The notes: a model not told the origin generated them from the sequence alone. A stretch of 64,000 nt of DNA from Archangium sp. (GCA_030695565.1 JAUYRZ010000078.1:1-64000); one strand, 5' to 3'. Counted from the first letter of the stretch, positions 1-13,938 are shown. Numbers and translations are program-made.

Positions 1-135
1 TCTACGCCGTCCGCCTTCGCCACGGCGCTTGGTGCTTCGGTTTTTCCGTCAGCGTGGAAATGGCCTCCTGAGCCACTCCTGATCCACTTACCTTCGTCAC
101 CCGCCGCGACCTGTCCGCGACGGGCTATTTCACCG

Positions 136-155
136 CTCTCCTGGCGGGAGAGGGG
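136..155. repeat. CTCTCC/GGAGAG hairpin repeat, short copy
   Basis: A short inverted repeat (CTCTCC, 5-nt loop, GGAGAG, then GGGG) lies just beyond the stop codon of the minus-strand gene that follows. It shares its core with at least seven other hairpin elements in this window. It could act as a transcription terminator for that gene. No T-tract is visible, so this role is inferred from position only. Confidence 0.5.
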
Positions 156-160
156 ATCGC

Positions 161-460
161 TCAGTGGGGCTTGTTCTCTGCCGACATGGCCTCTTCTTCG
201 GCCGCCTTCGCGTTCGCTTCGCCGTCGCGCTCGAGCTCTTGGAGCTCGGTGTTGATGAGGCCCTGCGCCTGCTCGAAGGCTTCGGTGGGCACCAGGATGT
301 CCCAGAACGCGGGCGTGGCCGAAGCGAAGGCCGCCGAAGACGCAGCGCCCCCGGCCCGGCTGAACGCGTCGAGTTTGGCTTCCTGGAGGAGCGCCACCAG
401 TCGTTCAGCGGTCAGGGGATCCTGCACGGAGGTCGCGACGGAGAAAGTGCGAGGGGCCAT
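161..460 (-). CDS. DUF2007-like putative signal-transducing protein
   Basis: A 99-residue soluble protein. The N-terminal half (ATSVQDPLTAERLVALLQEA) reads as the start of the DUF2007 (PF09413) fold, in which a small ferredoxin-like domain begins with a strand and a helix that scans 'AE.l...L...gi'. The central FWDILVPTEAFEQAQGLI matches the family's conserved 'v.Vp.e...A..il' ending. The last 25 residues are an acidic Ala/Glu tail. The family's biochemical role is not established; some members are fused to enzymes as possible sensors. The ATG is preceded by a weak TAGG about 10 nt upstream. It is transcribed divergently from the gene at 555. Confidence 0.7.
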   Translation of the reverse strand: MAPRTFSVATSVQDPLTAERLVALLQEAKLDAFSRAGGAASSAAFASATPAFWDILVPTEAFEQAQGLINTELQELERDGEANAKAAEEEAMSAENKPH

Positions 461-513
461 GACCGAAACCTATTCCAAACGTCCAACGATGCGAGCGCCT
501 CGTGACTGAGAAA

Positions 514-542
514 TTGGCGCCGGGTTCTGAGGCGCGTGCTAA
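514..542 (+). promoter_or_regulatory. Candidate housekeeping promoter, near-leaderless
   Basis: TTGGCG (514-519) and TGCTAA (537-542) are separated by exactly 17 nt, a plausible -35/-10 pair. The predicted start of transcription falls only about 6 nt before the ATG at 555, so the mRNA would have almost no leader, and no Shine-Dalgarno is visible. This is inference from sequence alone. Confidence 0.45.
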
Positions 543-554
543 GCCGTCGAGCCG

Positions 555-2411
555 ATGGCTCGCCTCAAGTTTCTCGCCTTTGCCCTCGTTGCCCTCGGGT
601 TGTGGGCCTACCACCTCACCGTGATTGCTCCGCTCGCGTTGGCCGGCTCTGTCGAGCAGGCCCAGGCCGCGGTCGCAGGCGCGGCAGGCCCCGTCGCGGT
701 CGCGCTGGAGTCGCGCCGCTCCCTCACCCAGGCGGTGGCCCTCAAGGTGGTCGGTGGAACCGCCGCCTGGAACGCAGGCCCCAAGCCGGGCGCCAAGCCC
801 GAGGCGCCGACCGTCGAGCGGTTCGCCGCGATTCGCACGGCCGCGGCCGAGGCGCTGCCCGACGAGCTCAAGGACCAACTGGTGGTCGGGTTGAGCAACG
901 AGGTCGGCCTGCTCTGGGTCAAGGGCAGCGGCGAGCCCGCGACCGCCCCCCCGGAGGGCCTGGAGTTCGCGCCGGTGGTCGAGGCAGGTTCCTCGGGCGC
1001 CGTACGCACCGTCGATGGCGCCAGCTACCTGCTGCTCGCCGTGCCGATGGTCATCAGCGACAAGAACGAAGTGCGCCAGGCCGGGAGCGCCATCGTGGGC
1101 CTGCCCCTGCTGCCCGACGTGAAGGTGCTCGAGGCGACCGTGAAGGCGCTGGGGCTCAAGAGCCTCGCGCTGGTCTCCGAAGGCAAGGCCGTGGTGAGCG
1201 CTGGTGAGAAGGCGGGCACCGACGCGGTGCTGGCCGGGATCAAGCCGGGCGCTTCGGGCTCGCTGGCTTCGGGCACGGTTCGCGAGTTGGGTCCGCTTGC
1301 GTTGCCCATGATGGTCGAGACGCTGGTGCAGAGTGTCGGCAGCCGGCAGGCCATCGGCGGCACCACGCTCGAGGTCGCCGCTTCGGCGTCGTCGAAGGCC
1401 GCGCTCGACGCGTTGGCGAGCTACCAGGTGTTCGGTTTCGGCGGTCTGCTGGGCCTCTTCCTCTTCGCGATCGTGATGACGCTGGTGATGGGCAGCGCGC
1501 CAGAAGAGTCGGGCTCGGCGATGGTGATGCCGCCCCCGATGCCCCTTCCGCCCGTGCGGCGTGAAGAGCCGGTGATCAAGCCGCCGATCACCATGCCGGA
1601 GCAGGAGGCCGCCCCCGAAGCGAGCCCCGACGACTTCGACTTCCCGGTCAGCTCGAACAGCATCGCCGCGCAGGGCAATCAGCCGTCGGTGCCTCCGCCG
1701 CCGCCACCTACGAACGGCAGCACGGGGCAGTCGCCGCTGTTCGAGCCCGAGCCCACCTCGGATCCGTTCGCCAACAGCGCGCCGCCTCCGCCGCCCCCTT
1801 CTTTCAGGGCTTCATCGCCGCCGCCCCCCGTGGCGACCTCGGAGGCCCCGGCCTTCTCTCCTCGCGCCGGGTTGATGGAGGAAGACGAGGGGCAGCGCAC
1901 GGTCGCGTACCCCGCGTTCAAGCCGCCTCCGGGCGCGTCGCCGGGCGTGGCTTCGTCGTCGGCTCCGTCGGCTGATCCGTTCGCTATGGCGGCGGAGCAG
2001 CAAGGGTATGACTCGGCGGGTCCGTCGCATGAAGACAACCCCGATGCGACCCGCGTGGCCGCGGTACCGGCTGAGCTGATCAAGGCCGCTCGCGCGGGCG
2101 CTTCGGGCAGTACAGGCGAGCGTCCGGCGCTCAAGCCGAACACCGCGGCGATGCCCAAGGTCGCGTCGATGGCGCCTGCGGGTGGTGGCAACGAAGAAGA
2201 GAAGCACTTCCAGGAAGTGTTCCGCGACTTCGTCGCCACTCGCGAGAAGTGCCGCGAGCCGGCCGATGGGCTCACGTTCGACAAGTTCAAGGCGAAGCTG
2301 CTCAAGAACAAGGAACAGCTCGTCGCGAAGTACCAGTGCCGCACCGTTCGCTTTCAGGTTTACGTGAAAGACGGCAAGGCCGCGCTCAAGGCGACTCCAG
2401 TCAAAGACTGA
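555..2411 (+). CDS. Membrane protein with MXAN_5187-like C-terminal domain
   Basis: 618 residues. A membrane segment lies at about residues 5-28. An extracytoplasmic region follows to about residue 285, and a second membrane segment (FGGLLGLFLFAIVMTLVMG) at about 292-310. Then comes a long disordered Pro/Ser/Ala-rich cytoplasmic region (about 320-540) with several polyproline runs. The last ~70 residues (EVFRDFVATREKCREPADGL ... VYVKDGKAALKATPV) are a compact charged domain that resembles what I recall of the MXAN_5187 C-terminal family of myxobacteria. Two membrane segments flanking a periplasmic domain resemble a receptor layout, but there is no HAMP, kinase or GGDEF domain. Function unknown. 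It is probably monocistronic, with a possible terminator hairpin downstream. Confidence 0.85.
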   Translation: MARLKFLAFALVALGLWAYHLTVIAPLALAGSVEQAQAAVAGAAGPVAVALESRRSLTQAVALKVVGGTAAWNAGPKPGAKPEAPTVERFAAIRTAAAEALPDELKDQLVVGLSNEVGLLWVKGSGEPATAPPEGLEFAPVVEAGSSGAVRTVDGASYLLLAVPMVISDKNEVRQAGSAIVGLPLLPDVKVLEATVKALGLKSLALVSEGKAVVSAGEKAGTDAVLAGIKPGASGSLASGTVRELGPLALPMMVETLVQSVGSRQAIGGTTLEVAASASSKAALDALASYQVFGFGGLLGLFLFAIVMTLVMGSAPEESGSAMVMPPPMPLPPVRREEPVIKPPITMPEQEAAPEASPDDFDFPVSSNSIAAQGNQPSVPPPPPPTNGSTGQSPLFEPEPTSDPFANSAPPPPPPSFRASSPPPPVATSEAPAFSPRAGLMEEDEGQRTVAYPAFKPPPGASPGVASSSAPSADPFAMAAEQQGYDSAGPSHEDNPDATRVAAVPAELIKAARAGASGSTGERPALKPNTAAMPKVASMAPAGGGNEEEKHFQEVFRDFVATREKCREPADGLTFDKFKAKLLKNKEQLVAKYQCRTVRFQVYVKDGKAALKATPVKD

Positions 2412-2437
2412 GTTCGATCGGGGCTTGGGGCTTTGAA

Positions 2438-2464
2438 CCCTCTCCCCGAGAGAGGGAGAGGGGA
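2438..2464. repeat. CCCTCTCCC/GGGAGAGGG hairpin repeat
   Basis: CCCTCTCCCC followed a few bases later by GAGGGAGAGGGG forms a GC-rich stem-loop 27 nt after the stop codon of the preceding gene. It belongs to the dispersed repeat family of this window and may terminate transcription ahead of the sigma54 promoter region. Confidence 0.6.
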
Positions 2465-2468
2465 TCAC

Positions 2469-2523
2469 GTGGTGACTGATTTCTGGTCACCCCTCGGAAA
2501 TACCGAGACCTGCGTGTCACCAC
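2469..2523. promoter_or_regulatory. Inverted GGTGAC/GTCACC half-sites, candidate enhancer
   Basis: GGTGAC at 2471-2476 faces GTCACC at 2486-2491 across 9 nt, and a third half-site, GTCACCAC, sits at 2516-2523. Between them is another small inverted repeat (CTCGG-AAATA-CCGAG, 2493-2507). They lie roughly 80-135 bp upstream of the -24/-12 promoter. That is where sigma54 activators usually bind, so this is a candidate upstream activating sequence, possibly for the product of the downstream gene itself. Confidence 0.4.
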
Positions 2524-2602
2524 GCGCTCACTGACGAAGCGCAGCCACCCAGAACCCGACTGATCTCAAGTGCTTCCCCACCACTCAGGCGGTGGGATGA
2601 GG

Positions 2603-2618
2603 TGGCACAAGAACTGCT
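2603..2618 (+). promoter_or_regulatory. Sigma54 (-24/-12) promoter
   Basis: TGGCAC-AAGAA-CTGCT matches the sigma54 consensus TGGCAC(G)-N4-5-TTGC(A/T). The invariant GG (2604-2605) and GC (2616-2617) are at the required 12-nt register. Transcription would begin near 2628, leaving a leader of about 85 nt to the ATG at 2713. An in-frame GTG at 2602 lies inside this promoter, which argues against using it as the start codon. Confidence 0.6.
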
Positions 2619-2712
2619 CAAAGCCGCAACCGATGCGTGGGCGGGGTGGGCCGGGGTTCTACGTGGTGCCGGGGTCGACGATGCTGTCGGCCTGCAGCCA
2701 GGAGCCGGGAAA

Positions 2713-6421
<3,709 letters not shown>

Positions 6422-6435
<14 letters not shown>

Positions 6436-6808
6436 AATCACCTCCGCCCGCGGTTCGGCATCGGGGTTGCAAAAGGTCAGCAGCATGAAGCGGGTCGCTG
6501 TCGCAATTCTGGCAATGGTCGTCGTCTCCGGGTGCGGAGTCGGCGCCGATGAGTATTACGACGGCCAGAACCTGGTCTCCTCCAGCGGTGAAGCGCTGAC
6601 CACGGGGCCTGAAGTCGGCCCTCAGCTGCCGGGTGGAAATGGGCCGCAAACGCCCGGGACCACGGCGCCTTCACCGGTTCGTGATCCCTCGACGGTGGCG
6701 CTGCCTCAGGACCCCATCCCGGTCTACGAAGGCAAACCCCTGCCTCAGCAGCCCCCTCCGATGAGGGAAGTCCAGCGGGGCCCGGCGCCGACGCCCGGCT
6801 TTCGCTGA
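6422..6808 (+). CDS. Small lipoprotein, unknown function
   Basis: 128 residues from the ATG at 6422, which overlaps the end of the sigma54 activator gene by 14 bp and has a near-perfect AAGGAGGT just upstream. A second in-frame ATG at 6485 (own weaker AAGG) gives a more typical lipoprotein signal, MKRVAVAILAMVVVSGCG, with lipobox VSGC. From 6422 the n-region would be unusually long (about 25 residues). The mature part is low-complexity, rich in Pro, Gly and Gln, with no recognisable domain. The overlap suggests translational coupling to the activator, so it may be a target or partner of that regulator. Function unknown. Confidence 0.7.
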
Positions 6809-6821
6809 AAGCGCCAAGCTC

Positions 6822-8467
<1,646 letters not shown>

Positions 8468-8474
8468 CGGGTGG

Positions 8475-9788
8475 CTACTCCGTGGCGAAGAAGACGTCGT
8501 CGAGGCGGGGCAGCCCCAGCGCGTCACGGGTGAGGTGTTGCACTTCTTTGGCGGCGACCACGCCGAGCCCGCGCGTCACCAGGGGAATCAGCGGGAGTTC
8601 GGGCGCGAGCTGCAGGGCGAGCTCTCGCGCGCGGGCGTCGAGGTCGGGGGCGGCAGAGAGCTGCTGCAGCACCGCGGGGATTCGCGCGTGTTGGCCTGCC
8701 AGCTCGAGCCAGAGGAGCAGCGCTCCGGTGGGCGTGGGCGGCAGCGCGACGCTCTGGAGGAAGACTTCGCCTTCGGCGGGCCGGCGGTTGCGCAGCTGGC
8801 CGCGCGGCGTGGGCTTGAGCGCGAGCCGGTAGCCCAGGGGCTGCAGCTTCACTTGCAGGCGCTGGGCGATGCTCTTTTCGTGCGCGGCTTCTTCGTCGAA
8901 GAGCAACGAGAGCTCGCGGGGCGGGTTGAGCGGGGTGGGCTTCGCGACAGGGGGCGCGGGGAATTGCGGGGCGAGGCTGGGGGGGAGAAGGCCAGGGAGC
9001 GGGCCCGCGGGGCCGGGGACGAAGAAGCGGGCGAGGTCGCCCCGGTCGATGGTGCTCTCGAGTGCGGGGCGCAGCGCGGCGAGGCCGGGGCCGAGCACCA
9101 CGGCGGTGGCGAAGAGCTGCACCACTTCGTCGGAGGTCGCGGCGCCGAGCACGAGCTGCACGCGGCGCTGGGCGAAGAGGCGTTCGGCGGTGCGGGCGTC
9201 GGCGGCCTGCAGCACCACCGCGTCGAGGTGCGGGCGGCCGGAGGGTTGCTCATCGAAGGCTTCGAGGCGGTCGGCTTTGGCCTTGAACGCGCCGACGGGG
9301 ATGGCGAAGGCGGGGTGGCAGAGCATGCGCTCGAGATCGGGCGAGGGGCCTTTGAGCTGGAGCTCGACGGCTCGGCCTTTGATCGACCAGCTCGCGATGG
9401 GCACGGCGAGGCCGCGAGCGGCGGTGGTGCTGGTGCTGACGCGCTGGAGGGCGTCGGTGATGAGTTTGGGATCGATGGAGGGCGGGGTGGTGAGTCGCAG
9501 CGTGGTGGGGGAAGGGCGGGAGAGTTCGACCACGCGGCAGAGGAGTTGATGGGTCAGCAGCAGCCGCAGCGCGTCGACTGGTGCGTCGGCGGTGAGGGGG
9601 TCGACCGTGGCAGAGGGGGAGACGAGGGCGACTTGCAGGGTGCCGCCCGGGTGGGCTCGGCTGCCCGCGAAGGCGGACGTCGCGAGCAGAGGGAGGAGGA
9701 TCAGCGTCAGGGGGCGGCGCGTGAGGCCCTCACCCTGACCCTCTCCCGAAGGGCCCGAAGGGAGAGGGAAACAAGACGTCTTCGTCAT
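8475..9788 (-). CDS. Solute-binding protein family 5-like, periplasmic
   Basis: 437 residues from the ATG at 9788, whose ATGA overlaps the stop of the upstream FG-GAP gene. After a signal peptide (LILLPLLATSAFAG) the sequence resembles a diverged family-5 extracellular solute-binding protein. It has PGGTLQVAL near the start of the mature protein, a middle region that looks for 'half-site' residues (HPAFAIPVGAF) and a terminal lobe with a VFLQSVAL..PTPTGALLLWLEL pattern. No ABC permease genes follow, so it may sense or bind rather than transport. The n-region of the signal peptide is encoded by a copy of the dispersed hairpin repeat. The next gene, the histidine kinase, starts 7 nt after the stop, so it could be the ligand-binding partner of that kinase. 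Confidence 0.7.
   Translation of the reverse strand: MTKTSCFPLPSGPSGEGQGEGLTRRPLTLILLPLLATSAFAGSRAHPGGTLQVALVSPSATVDPLTADAPVDALRLLLTHQLLCRVVELSRPSPTTLRLTTPPSIDPKLITDALQRVSTSTTAARGLAVPIASWSIKGRAVELQLKGPSPDLERMLCHPAFAIPVGAFKAKADRLEAFDEQPSGRPHLDAVVLQAADARTAERLFAQRRVQLVLGAATSDEVVQLFATAVVLGPGLAALRPALESTIDRGDLARFFVPGPAGPLPGLLPPSLAPQFPAPPVAKPTPLNPPRELSLLFDEEAAHEKSIAQRLQVKLQPLGYRLALKPTPRGQLRNRRPAEGEVFLQSVALPPTPTGALLLWLELAGQHARIPAVLQQLSAAPDLDARARELALQLAPELPLIPLVTRGLGVVAAKEVQHLTRDALGLPRLDDVFFATE
9726..9771. repeat. Hairpin repeat inside a coding region
   Basis: CCCTCACCCTGACCCTCTCCC followed by a GGGAGAGGG arm is a clear member of the window's dispersed repeat family. Here it sits within the first 20 codons of the solute-binding-like gene and encodes a Gly/Pro/Ser-rich stretch ahead of the hydrophobic core of its signal peptide. 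Confidence 0.65.
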
Positions 9789-11074
9789 GGCGCCCTCCGC
9801 AACACGAGCAGCTCGCCGGTGCCCTCGTTCGACCACGTACCGAGCACGACCTCATCGACGCCATCACCATCGAGATCGCCACTGGCCGCGACGATCGCCC
9901 GCCCCTCGATCTTCTTCATCCAGGCCACTGCCACCTCATTCAGATTCCCGCTGCGTGCCTGGGCTGATTCGAACGCGCCCAACGCCACCACCCGCACCTC
10001 ATCGACCTCCCCTGTCGAACGAGCCGACGTGGCGATCACTTCCGGCGAACCATCTCCATCGAGATCCGCCAGCGTGCTTCCGCTCCCCACACCGTTGAGC
10101 TGCGTGGCGGGCGCCTGTCCCCGCGCGATCGCCGCCATGCCCGTCGGTGAAACCCCCAGCGCCAACGAGTTGAACGAAGACCACTGCTGAACCGGCTCAG
10201 GCCAGCTCACGGCCTTGCCCGCCCACGTCAGCTCCTTCGCGAAGCTGGTGAACCCGGGCCGCAGCGTGAAGGTGACGGGCCCCAGGGTCGGCGCTTCCGC
10301 CACGCCGGTCGATCGCCAGCCCTGCTGCCACGAGAACGACTCCGCACGTTCCCTGCGCGAGGACCACGCGATCAACTTGCCGTTGCTGACGCTGAGCAAC
10401 CCAAAAGGCTCCCGCGTCGGCCGGGACGAAATCGGCGCGGTCAGCTCGACACGGTGGCGCAGCTTTCCATCCGAGCCCCAGGTGATCACCGCGTCCGACA
10501 CGAGCGCGATGACTTCAGCGCGGCGATCTCCATCGAGATCCGCGATCACCAGCGCAGCGGGCAGCGCGGTGAGCCGGGCCAACACACCCAGGTTCAGCTC
10601 GAGCGGCCGCGTCGACGCCGGCGCAGGTGCACCCGCCAACGTGAGGGCCTCGAGATCCGCATCGACCGAGCTGACCACCGCCGCCGCAGGCCCGGTGCGC
10701 GTGGGGGTGGAGCCCGACCAGAAGTTCACCCACGTGCCGAGCGCATCACCCCTCACCACCAGCTTCGGCGGCTCGAGCGAGACGGTCAGTCGCACCAACG
10801 ATCTCAGCCCCTGCTCGCGCGCGATGCGTTCAGCCTCGGTCGCGTCACGGGCGGTGACCGGCACCGGCGCGAGCTTCTGGCTCGACAACGACGCCATCAC
10901 CAACGACGCGAACGCGCGGCTCGCAGGTGCAGGGCTGCCCTCGACGTACACGCCGATGGGGCCCTCGAAGCCGGCCTCACCGACCGAGCGCGAGACGTCG
11001 AGCGCGAGCCGCTCCAGCGCAGAGCCGGGCGAAGGGGCGGAGGCCGCGAGGAGCAAGGCCACCAGACCCGTCAC
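9785..11074 (-). CDS. FG-GAP/VCBS repeat secreted protein
   Basis: 429 residues from GTG 11074. The GTGA overlaps the stop of the penicillin-binding protein gene. The signal peptide is TGLVALLLAASAPSPGSA. Three calcium-loop motifs of FG-GAP/VCBS type are visible: IADLDGDRRAEVIALV, LADLDGDGSPEVIAT and SGDLDGDGVDEVVLGT. These are typical blades of a seven-bladed beta-propeller related to integrin alpha chains. The N-terminal ~150 residues form a different domain. The protein is expected to act in the periplasm or at the surface, possibly as a scaffold or ligand-binding propeller. Its place between a cell-wall synthase and a solute-binding-like protein suggests an envelope role. The actual function is unknown. 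Confidence 0.8.
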   Translation of the reverse strand: MTGLVALLLAASAPSPGSALERLALDVSRSVGEAGFEGPIGVYVEGSPAPASRAFASLVMASLSSQKLAPVPVTARDATEAERIAREQGLRSLVRLTVSLEPPKLVVRGDALGTWVNFWSGSTPTRTGPAAAVVSSVDADLEALTLAGAPAPASTRPLELNLGVLARLTALPAALVIADLDGDRRAEVIALVSDAVITWGSDGKLRHRVELTAPISSRPTREPFGLLSVSNGKLIAWSSRRERAESFSWQQGWRSTGVAEAPTLGPVTFTLRPGFTSFAKELTWAGKAVSWPEPVQQWSSFNSLALGVSPTGMAAIARGQAPATQLNGVGSGSTLADLDGDGSPEVIATSARSTGEVDEVRVVALGAFESAQARSGNLNEVAVAWMKKIEGRAIVAASGDLDGDGVDEVVLGTWSNEGTGELLVLRRAP

Positions 11075-13713
11075 GGGCCACGCTTCTGGTCGTGCAGCAG
11101 GAAGTCGTTCGGGTCGACGGCGCGGGTCTCTTCGGTCGGCTCCGTGCCTTCGAGGAACCACTCGGAGCGGCCCGGCACCGAGCCACCCGCCAGCTTCCCC
11201 GTCCGCGGATCGATGCGGACCTGCTTCACGCCTTCGGGCACCACGAACTCGCGCGGCGGGAGCCCCTGATGCGCGACCCGCATGAACCCCAGCCACAACG
11301 GGAGCGCCGCCTTGCCACCGGTTTCACCCGGCCCGATGGGCTCGTGATCATCGAAGCCCACCCAGGCCGAAGCGACGTAGTCGGCGGTGTAGCCACTGAA
11401 CCAGGCGTCGCGGAACTCCTGCGCGGTGCCCGTCTTGCCGGCAGCGGGGCGGTTCAGCTCGAGCACGGCGACCGCGGTGCCTTCTTCGACCACGCTGCGC
11501 ATGAGCGAGGTCGCGAGAAACGCGACGGCGGGGTTGATCACCTGCTCGGGGGCGGCGTGCCGTTCTTCGAGCACCTTGCCGGTCGCATCGGCCACGCGCA
11601 CCAGCATCACGGGCTCGGCCAACATGCCGTTGGTCTGCAGCGTGGTGTACGCGTTGGCGATCTCCAGCATCGAGACTTCACCGGTGCCGAGCGCCAGCGT
11701 GAGGTTCTGGGGCAGGGTGCTCTTGATGCCGGCCTTGTTCGCAAACGCAATCACCGCGTCAGGCCCGAGCGCTTCGATGAGCCGCACGGACACGGTGTTC
11801 TTCGACTTGGTCAACGCGGTGCGCAGGGTGATGGGCCCTTCGAAGCCGCCCTTCTCGTAGTTCTGCGGCTTCCACATCTTCCCCGTGTACGGATCGCGGA
11901 TCGCCTCGGGCGCGTCGTTGATGATCGACGTCGGCGTGAAGCGCGTCGACTCGAGCGCGGTGGCGTAGAGGAAGGGTTTGAACGACGAGCCCGGCTGACG
12001 ACGTGCCTGGGTCGCGCGGTTGAACGCCGAGGTGTTGAAGTCGTAGCCGCCCACCAGCGCGACCACCGACCGGTCTTTCGGGTCGATGGCGACCAGACCG
12101 CCTTGCACGACGGGGAGCTGCGCGATGGTGGCGGCGATGAGCTGCGAGGCGGGCAGCGCAACACCCAGCCGCACACGCACCAGCTCGCCTGCCTTCACCA
12201 CGTCAGACATCTTCACCGGGTTTGCCGAGACCTTCGTGCCCTCGCGGCGGCGCGCCCACTTCATGGTGGCGAAGTCGAGCTGACCGGTGGCGCCGATGAG
12301 ATCGATCTGCGCAGTCCCCTTGGCGTCATCGATCGCCGTGACATAACCGACCGACTCCACGCCGTCGGTCAGCGTCCTCACGCCGATCGCGCGGGCGAGC
12401 TTCTCGTCTTCAGAGACCACGGGCTCGTCGACCTCGAGGTTCTCTTCGGGATCGGCCAGGGGGTCTGCGCCTTCTTCACGCTCGGGCGGCTTGAGCTCCT
12501 TGAGCACCGTGAGGTCAGCCACGAAACGTTCATCAGGGCGGCGTTTGCCCGCTTCCGTCAGCCGCTTCTCGAGGAAGGGACGCAGCGCGGTGAAGCGGGC
12601 GCTCTCCACCTGGCCGATGGGACCGCGGTACCCGAGGCGGCGATCGACCGCTTCCAGTCCGGCACGAACCGAGCTCTCTGCGGCGGCTTGCAGCGCGGGC
12701 TCCATGGCGATCTGCACGCGCAGGCCGCCTTCGAGCACCGACTTTTCACCGTATCGCCCGACCAGCTGCTTGCGCACTTCTTCCGCGTACGACGCGCCGA
12801 CCTGCGCGGGCGGGCGCGGGCCGAGCACGATGGGCTTGTCCATCTCACCGTCGATGGTTGCTTGCGGCACGAAGCCGTGACGCGCGAGCTGGCCGAGCAC
12901 GTAGCGCTGGCGGCGCTTGGCCTTGACGATGTTGGTGACCGGGTTGATGCGATGCGGGAGCTGCACGGTGCCGGCGAGCACGGCCGCTTCACCCAGGGTC
13001 AGCTTCGCGGCGTGTTTGCCGAAGTAGAAGAGCGAGGCCTCCTCGATGCCGTAGCGGTTGTGACCGAAGTAGATGGTGTTGACGTAGAGGTTGAGCACCT
13101 GATCCTTGCCCAGCGCCTTCTCCATGCGCGGCGTGAGGATCCATTCGCGCATCTTGCGAGCCAGCGTGCGCTCTTGCGTGAGCAGCAGCGCGCGGCAGGC
13201 CTGCTGCGAGATGGTCGAGGCGCCCGACTTCATTCCACCGGGCTTCAGGTTCTTCACCGCGCTGCGAAGGATGCCGGCGTAGTCGAGGCCGTTGTGCGAA
13301 TAGAAATCGGCGTCTTCGGCGGCGAGGAAACTTTCACGCACGTGCTTGGGCAGCTTGGTGACGTCGACCCACGTGCGGCGTTGCAGATAGAACTCCGCGC
13401 AGACCGAGCCGTCACGGCAGGCCACCTTGGTCACCTGCGGCGGCCGCCAGGTGCGCAGCTCTTCGACGCTGGGCAGATCGCGCGAGAACCACGCGTAGCT
13501 TCCCGCTGCGACCGCCACGGCCACGATGATTCCGAGAAACGTCAGCTTCAGCAGACGCTTGGTCCATCTCCACAATCGACTGGGCTGCTTGGGGCTCATC
13601 AGCGGAGGAGGACTGTAGCCCCCGGGCGGCAGCACTGGGGTTTCGTTGTGCGGCACCGGGGCGAGGCGGGAGAGACGCGGTTTGCGGGTGAACAGCCACG
13701 AAGCGGTGCGCAT
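11071..13713 (-). CDS. Class A penicillin-binding protein (PBP1A type)
   Basis: 880 residues. It builds peptidoglycan at the outer face of the inner membrane by glycan polymerisation and peptide cross-linking. A short Pro-rich cytoplasmic tail precedes one membrane anchor (FLGIIVAVAVAAGSYAWF). The GT51 transglycosylase domain follows (AAEDADFYSHNGLD, GASTISQQACR). A later insert contains an OB-like region. The transpeptidase domain has the SxxK motif in GSSFKPF, the SxN motif in SKN and KTGTAQ. All catalytic motifs are present. The start is uncertain: ATG 13713 gives the longest form, while ATG 13599 (MSPKQPSRLWRW) also makes a plausible N-terminus, and neither has a clear Shine-Dalgarno. It is the first gene of a four-gene operon joined by 4-nt overlaps. 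Confidence 0.93.
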   Translation of the reverse strand: MRTASWLFTRKPRLSRLAPVPHNETPVLPPGGYSPPPLMSPKQPSRLWRWTKRLLKLTFLGIIVAVAVAAGSYAWFSRDLPSVEELRTWRPPQVTKVACRDGSVCAEFYLQRRTWVDVTKLPKHVRESFLAAEDADFYSHNGLDYAGILRSAVKNLKPGGMKSGASTISQQACRALLLTQERTLARKMREWILTPRMEKALGKDQVLNLYVNTIYFGHNRYGIEEASLFYFGKHAAKLTLGEAAVLAGTVQLPHRINPVTNIVKAKRRQRYVLGQLARHGFVPQATIDGEMDKPIVLGPRPPAQVGASYAEEVRKQLVGRYGEKSVLEGGLRVQIAMEPALQAAAESSVRAGLEAVDRRLGYRGPIGQVESARFTALRPFLEKRLTEAGKRRPDERFVADLTVLKELKPPEREEGADPLADPEENLEVDEPVVSEDEKLARAIGVRTLTDGVESVGYVTAIDDAKGTAQIDLIGATGQLDFATMKWARRREGTKVSANPVKMSDVVKAGELVRVRLGVALPASQLIAATIAQLPVVQGGLVAIDPKDRSVVALVGGYDFNTSAFNRATQARRQPGSSFKPFLYATALESTRFTPTSIINDAPEAIRDPYTGKMWKPQNYEKGGFEGPITLRTALTKSKNTVSVRLIEALGPDAVIAFANKAGIKSTLPQNLTLALGTGEVSMLEIANAYTTLQTNGMLAEPVMLVRVADATGKVLEERHAAPEQVINPAVAFLATSLMRSVVEEGTAVAVLELNRPAAGKTGTAQEFRDAWFSGYTADYVASAWVGFDDHEPIGPGETGGKAALPLWLGFMRVAHQGLPPREFVVPEGVKQVRIDPRTGKLAGGSVPGRSEWFLEGTEPTEETRAVDPNDFLLHDQKRGP

Positions 13714-13773
13714 TCACCACAGAGGAGCAAATGTCCTGCCGCAACTCCGGGCTGATGGCTGCGAGAACTCCGC

Positions 13774-13938
13774 ATGCGGCTGCGGATTCCCGTGCTCTCA
13801 CCCATCGAGGTCGAACCTGCCCGGGTGAGCAGCAGCGTGGTCTTCGAATCCGTGCCTGAAGCCGAATCGCCCGAGGTCCCCCGCGCTCGCGTCACTTCCC
13901 GCGAGCCGAGGAGACGACCTTGGTGCGTTCAACGCTGA
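13774..13938 (+). CDS. Possible small protein, 54 residues
   Basis: An open frame from ATG 13774 to TGA 13938 fills the divergent gap and overlaps the start of the next gene. The product begins MRLRIPVLSPIEVEPARVSS and continues with Glu/Pro/Val-rich sequence ending in an Arg cluster. Third positions are G/C-rich as in real genes here, but any open frame in such DNA tends to look so. No Shine-Dalgarno is evident and I recognise no family. It may be a small protein, an upstream frame or chance. Confidence 0.25.
   Translation: MRLRIPVLSPIEVEPARVSSSVVFESVPEAESPEVPRARVTSREPRRRPWCVQR

Noticed and set aside
1-60. A truncated tRNA at the left edge
   Set aside because: The reverse complement has a D-arm-like GGCGAAGGCGGACGGC, but no anticodon or T-arm (GTTCGA) can be found.
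2602-2712. GTG 2602 as the start of the sigma54 activator
   Set aside because: The codon lies inside the -24 element of a good sigma54 promoter. ATG 2713 has an AGGAG at the right distance and begins the conserved part.
10927-13755. A 942-codon open frame on the plus strand opposite the PBP1A gene
   Set aside because: It is antisense to a gene with all catalytic motifs of a class A penicillin-binding protein. Its product is Arg/Gly/His-rich with no domain. Long antisense frames are expected where third positions are almost all G or C.
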